33,810 bases of DNA. Origin: Bacillota bacterium. GTDB taxonomy: Bacteria > Bacillota > Clostridia > Oscillospirales > Oscillospiraceae. The position numbers and the translations under genes are program-made. Shown here piece by piece: positions 30,979 through 33,810 of the stretch. The notes beneath the pieces were generated by a model. That model was not told the origin of the DNA. It worked only from the letters and a program-made list of their open reading frames with translations, and made no database searches. The DNA is taken from the NCBI GenBank assembly GCA_021200975.1, contig JAJQFT010000027.1, positions 1 to 33,810 on the forward strand, in the 5' to 3' direction. Positions within the stretch are counted from its first letter, which is position 1. Each line of letters begins with the position of its first letter.

Positions 30979-31401
30979 ATGGAAATGCCGCTTCGCGCGC
31001 ATCATCTGCTCTGCACGGTGCTGTTTGTCGGCGCGGGCTACAGCCCGGCGTTTACGGAGAATATGTCGCGCGCTGTCGCGCGGCTGCATGCGGGGCAGCC
31101 GGTAAGGCTCGCGCAGGAGCCGGACGCCATCTGCGCCGCCTGCCCGAACCGCCTGCCGGACGGCGCCTGCGCGCTGGATGCCGATGCGCCCATCGCCTCG
31201 ACGGATCAGCGCCTGCTCGAGCGGCTGCGCCTGCGTTCGGACGCGTGCTATGCCCCGCAGGAGCTGTTTGCGCTCGTGAAGGCGCGGCTCACGGCCGCGG
31301 ATTTCGAGGAGCTTTGCGCAAATTGCCGCTGGTACCGCGCGGGCTATTGCAGCTATGAAAAATACATGGAGCGTATAGAAAGCTTTCTATCGCCCGATTG
31401 A
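30979..31401 (+). CDS. DUF1284 domain protein, cysteine-rich
   Basis: 140 residues. The N-terminal LRAHHLLCTVLFVGAGYSP and FTENMSRAV are the hallmark of DUF1284. Seven cysteines include CAACPNRLPDGAC and CANCRWYRAGYC, suggesting a bound metal or iron-sulfur cluster. The function is not known. AAGGAG stands 9 bases before the ATG. It follows the nucleoside kinase gene at 14 bases and ends at a hairpin terminator. Confidence 0.88.
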   Translation: MEMPLRAHHLLCTVLFVGAGYSPAFTENMSRAVARLHAGQPVRLAQEPDAICAACPNRLPDGACALDADAPIASTDQRLLERLRLRSDACYAPQELFALVKARLTAADFEELCANCRWYRAGYCSYEKYMERIESFLSPD

Positions 31402-31409
31402 CACAGCAA

Positions 31410-31446
31410 GGGGGGTCAGGCAGCAATGCCCGGCCCCCCTTTGTTA
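31410..31446. terminator. terminator between converging genes
   Basis: GGGGGG (31410-31415) pairs with CCCCCC (31434-31439), with an inner GGCA/TGCC pair around GCAA, followed by TTTGTTATT on the plus strand. It ends the kinase-DUF1284 transcript and may also serve the opposing sulfatase gene. Confidence 0.8.
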
Positions 31447-31457
31447 TTCGGCTGCGT

Positions 31458-33620
31458 CTATCCGGTCGTGAAGCCCAGATGCGCATAGTAATCCTGCGAA
31501 ATCAGGTAGCGCGCGTAGGTTAAGCGATTTTTCACCATCGCTGCCACCGTGGAAACATAGTCGTCGCTGACCTCCACGCCCTCGTTGGGCGTAAAGGTCT
31601 TGGTGTAGGCCTCGTAGGTTCCTGCGGAGGTGATCCAGCTGTAGCCATAGCCCACATCGGGGAAGATGACGATTGGCATCGCGCTGGAAATCTCGCCCGC
31701 CTCCACCTGCGGCGCGAGCAGGTCGCGCCCGGAGAGGAGCCTCGAATCGCACTCCAGACCGAAGATGTTTGACAGCGTCGGCACAATATCGACGGAGGAG
31801 CAGGGCGTATCCACCACCACCGGCTCATCCATCGAGCCGCACCAGAGAATCAGGGTGTTGGAGTAGTAGGTGGTGGAGTATTCGCTCACAGAGCCGTTCC
31901 AGCCCATCAGCTCCTGATAATAATCGGTGCTGCCCTCGCTAAGCCCGTAGGGGTAGTGGTCGGCGGCGAGCACGATCACGGTGTCGTCCGCGATGCCCGC
32001 CTCCTCCAGCGCGTTGAGCAGGTACTCCATCGCGTATTCCAGCTCCATATTGCAGGCAAGGTAAGCCCGCACAGCGGAGCTGCCCTCAAAGCCGTCGAGA
32101 GCGTCCCAGTTCTTGGCGGACATTTTATTGGCGGAGTAGCTGTAATTGAGGTGACCGGACACCGTCATATAGTAGGTGTGGAAGGGCGTGCCGTCCTCCA
32201 AATAGGCGGCGATTTGGTCGTCGATCGTGGCCTGAATCAGCTCCAGATCCGAGGCCGGCCACTGCGAGGCGCTGTCGAGTGTCAGCCCGTTGCCGATGCC
32301 GTAGTAGGTATAGCCGAGATTGGGGTGGGTCTTGTTGCGGCCATAGTAGGTGTAGCTGCCGTTGTGCCAGGCGGTCGTGGTGTAGCCGAGCTTCGAAAAC
32401 TGCCAGCCCAGCGCGAAGGGGAGCGTCTTGCCGATGCTCGCGGCGAAGGCGGTCGAGGAATTGATCCATGTGGGAATAATGCCGGTCATGTTGGCAAATT
32501 CGCCGCCGGTGGTCGACTGCGTCCAGCCGGGCTGGTAGAAATTGGTGAAAACGAAGCCGTTGTTTGCGAGCTGATAGAGCGCGGGGGTGCGCTCCTCGTC
32601 GATTACCGCGGTGCAGAAGGCCTCCGCCGTTATCAGGATCAGGTTCTTGCCCTCGAAAAGACCGGTATATTCATTCTGCTGGGTTGGGGTCTGGGTGGAG
32701 AAGTACTGATCCATCGCCAGCAGCGTGCCGCTGTCCGATTCGAGCAGCGAGTCGAAGTCAATATCCATCACGTTGTCGTCGTAGACGATCCCCGTCGGCT
32801 CTGGCTCGGTCGGCTCCTCTGTTTCGGTCGCCGTCGTTTCCGTTGCATCCGTTGGCGCCGTCGTAGGCGGCGTGGTCTGGGTGGGCTCGGGGTCGGTTGG
32901 CAGCACCGGGTCGGTCGGCAGCACAGCCTCCGGCGCGCCGAAGATGGCGTACTGCGCCTCCAGCCGCAGGGTATTCACGAGGCCAAAGCGCGGGATCGCG
33001 CCATTGGCGGAGTAATCCGAGGTATAATACGATGCGTCGTCCCCCGCATGGCACAGCACGATGGCTGTGACCTGCAGCAGCACCAGCACCGCCGCCGGGA
33101 TGGCGAGGCTCGTCCAGTGCCAGCGCGGAGTGGCAGGCGCTAAGGATTTGCGGAAAATCACGAAAAGAATCAGCGGCAGCAGCGCCAGCGGGAAGAACCA
33201 GAGGTTGCGCCAGACGACGCCCAGCGCCTCGCCCAGGAAATTGCCCGCCACCTGGCCGGTCATTTGCGTGAGGTAGCCCACCTGAAAATAGGTGCCAAAG
33301 AAGGCCTTGCAGCATTTTTCGATAATGGTGAGCGCTGTCAGCAGCAGCAGGAGCACGAATACGATCCCGCGGGCGAGCCCCTTCTTGGGGATGGCTTCCG
33401 CCAGCAGCCACAGCAGCGCGCCGGCCGCGGCGCCCGCGAGCAGCGCACGCGGCAGCCCGATTGACCAAAATAGAATATCCGAATCCGAAAGGCGGAGCAT
33501 CAGCTCCAGCCATGGGATGCTCAGGCAGAAAAAGAGCGCGCGGAGCACCCGGCTAAGCACCGTATTGGCCTGCAAAATTGCCCACGGCTTTGGGGCGAAG
33601 GGGTCGGATTTGGACTTCAT
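31458..33620 (-). CDS. LTA-synthase-like membrane sulfatase family protein
   Basis: 720 residues. Five transmembrane helices (about 22-44, 52-75, 82-105, 138-157, 171-191) are followed by a Thr/Pro/Glu-rich spacer (about 232-278) and an extracellular sulfatase-fold domain (about 322-700). Metal-site residues seen are Glu333 (ITAEAF), a Thr at 370 or 371 (QSTTGGEF, matching the LtaS nucleophile segment), and Asp554-His555 (AADHYPYG). Relatives move glycerol phosphate onto lipoteichoic acid or add phosphoethanolamine or similar groups to cell-surface polymers; the substrate here cannot be assigned. GAGG precedes the ATG by 8 bases. The spacer between membrane and catalytic parts is longer than in LtaS, by memory of that protein. 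Confidence 0.9.
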   Translation of the reverse strand: MKSKSDPFAPKPWAILQANTVLSRVLRALFFCLSIPWLELMLRLSDSDILFWSIGLPRALLAGAAAGALLWLLAEAIPKKGLARGIVFVLLLLLTALTIIEKCCKAFFGTYFQVGYLTQMTGQVAGNFLGEALGVVWRNLWFFPLALLPLILFVIFRKSLAPATPRWHWTSLAIPAAVLVLLQVTAIVLCHAGDDASYYTSDYSANGAIPRFGLVNTLRLEAQYAIFGAPEAVLPTDPVLPTDPEPTQTTPPTTAPTDATETTATETEEPTEPEPTGIVYDDNVMDIDFDSLLESDSGTLLAMDQYFSTQTPTQQNEYTGLFEGKNLILITAEAFCTAVIDEERTPALYQLANNGFVFTNFYQPGWTQSTTGGEFANMTGIIPTWINSSTAFAASIGKTLPFALGWQFSKLGYTTTAWHNGSYTYYGRNKTHPNLGYTYYGIGNGLTLDSASQWPASDLELIQATIDDQIAAYLEDGTPFHTYYMTVSGHLNYSYSANKMSAKNWDALDGFEGSSAVRAYLACNMELEYAMEYLLNALEEAGIADDTVIVLAADHYPYGLSEGSTDYYQELMGWNGSVSEYSTTYYSNTLILWCGSMDEPVVVDTPCSSVDIVPTLSNIFGLECDSRLLSGRDLLAPQVEAGEISSAMPIVIFPDVGYGYSWITSAGTYEAYTKTFTPNEGVEVSDDYVSTVAAMVKNRLTYARYLISQDYYAHLGFTTG

Positions 33621-33700
33621 GGCGGATACCTCGCTTCTTGGGGAAAGTTCTGTAAGCCGGTTAAGCGGGACTTCGACCGGCTTCGACAGAAATTTTCTAT

Positions 33701-33729
33701 AGTATATCCCATTTTTCGCGGCATATCAA
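33701..33729 (-). promoter_or_regulatory. promoter of the LTA-synthase-like gene
   Basis: Minus strand TTGATA (33729-33724), a 17-base spacer and TATACT (33706-33701), 80 bases before the ATG. Confidence 0.72.
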
Positions 33730-33765
33730 GCGCCTGCAAAAAAGTTCATGAAAACTTTTGTAGCG

Positions 33766-33794
33766 TTACAATAGATGTGAGACCAAGGTATAGA
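33766..33794 (+). promoter_or_regulatory. weak candidate promoter at the right edge
   Basis: TTACAA at 33766-33771, a 17-base spacer and TATAGA at 33789-33794. It would serve a plus-strand gene outside the window. Both boxes are only partial matches. Confidence 0.25.
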
Positions 33795-33810
33795 AAAAAG
33801 CGATTGAGTT

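Noticed and set aside
31410..31439. Hairpin with GGCAGCAATGCC considered as a small structured RNA
   Set aside because: Position after a stop codon and the following T-rich tail fit a plain terminator.

Overview
The window looks like chromosomal DNA from a GC-rich gut Firmicute of the Oscillospiraceae/Ruminococcaceae type (Faecalibacterium, Gemmiger or Subdoligranulum relatives). The reasons are strong GGAGG ribosome binding sites, TTGACA/TATAAT-type promoters, a domain-permuted family 3 glycosidase, a TGS-domain nucleoside kinase, a SpoIID protein, a small cysteine-rich DUF6472-type protein, and a modular lysozyme with SH3 and InlB-type repeats. The genus is inference; no rRNA gene is present.

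Layout. 1-4.6 kb: a minus-strand operon of a membrane exporter-like protein, a HIT hydrolase, an acetylesterase-like hydrolase and a permuted GH3 glycosidase. 4.6-8.0 kb: a pyridoxamine kinase (minus) and a DEDDh exonuclease (plus) face away from each other from overlapping promoters, followed by a zinc-ribbon membrane protein with a beta-propeller-like exterior. 8.0-16.9 kb: a six-gene minus-strand operon, gmd-fcl-manC-manA-phosphohexomutase-fkp, which encodes both the de novo and the salvage routes to GDP-L-fucose. 17.2-18.2 kb: a single sugar nucleotidyltransferase. 18.2-19.6 kb: a tail-anchored protein overlapping a GluQ synthetase. 19.7-21.1 kb: a hemolysin III family protein and a two-CBS-domain protein, divergent, with two tandem palindromes between them. 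21.2-23.7 kb: a plus-strand operon of an XRE membrane regulator, 5-formyltetrahydrofolate cyclo-ligase, a membrane protein, a DUF1643 protein and the DUF6472-type small protein. 23.7-24.4 kb: no intact gene, but a dispersed repeat and a decayed fragment of spo0A. 24.4-24.7 kb: tRNA-Tyr and tRNA-Thr. 24.75-26.85 kb: the secreted lysozyme. 27.0-31.4 kb: mnmA, a spoIID-like gene, the nucleoside kinase and a DUF1284 protein. 31.5-33.6 kb: an LTA-synthase-like sulfatase.

How the genes fit together. The fucose operon runs fructose-6-P to mannose-6-P (ManA), mannose-1-P (mutase), GDP-mannose (ManC), the 4-keto-6-deoxy intermediate (Gmd) and GDP-fucose (Fcl), and also takes free fucose to GDP-fucose through FKP. 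No fucosyltransferase lies in the window, so the acceptor is unknown. The most unexpected items are this combined operon, the spo0A remnant with possible 0A boxes beside a repeat, a palindromic repeat that sits just ahead of ribosome binding sites, and the tandem palindromes near 20.5 kb. No CRISPR array, prophage, transposase or rRNA was found.
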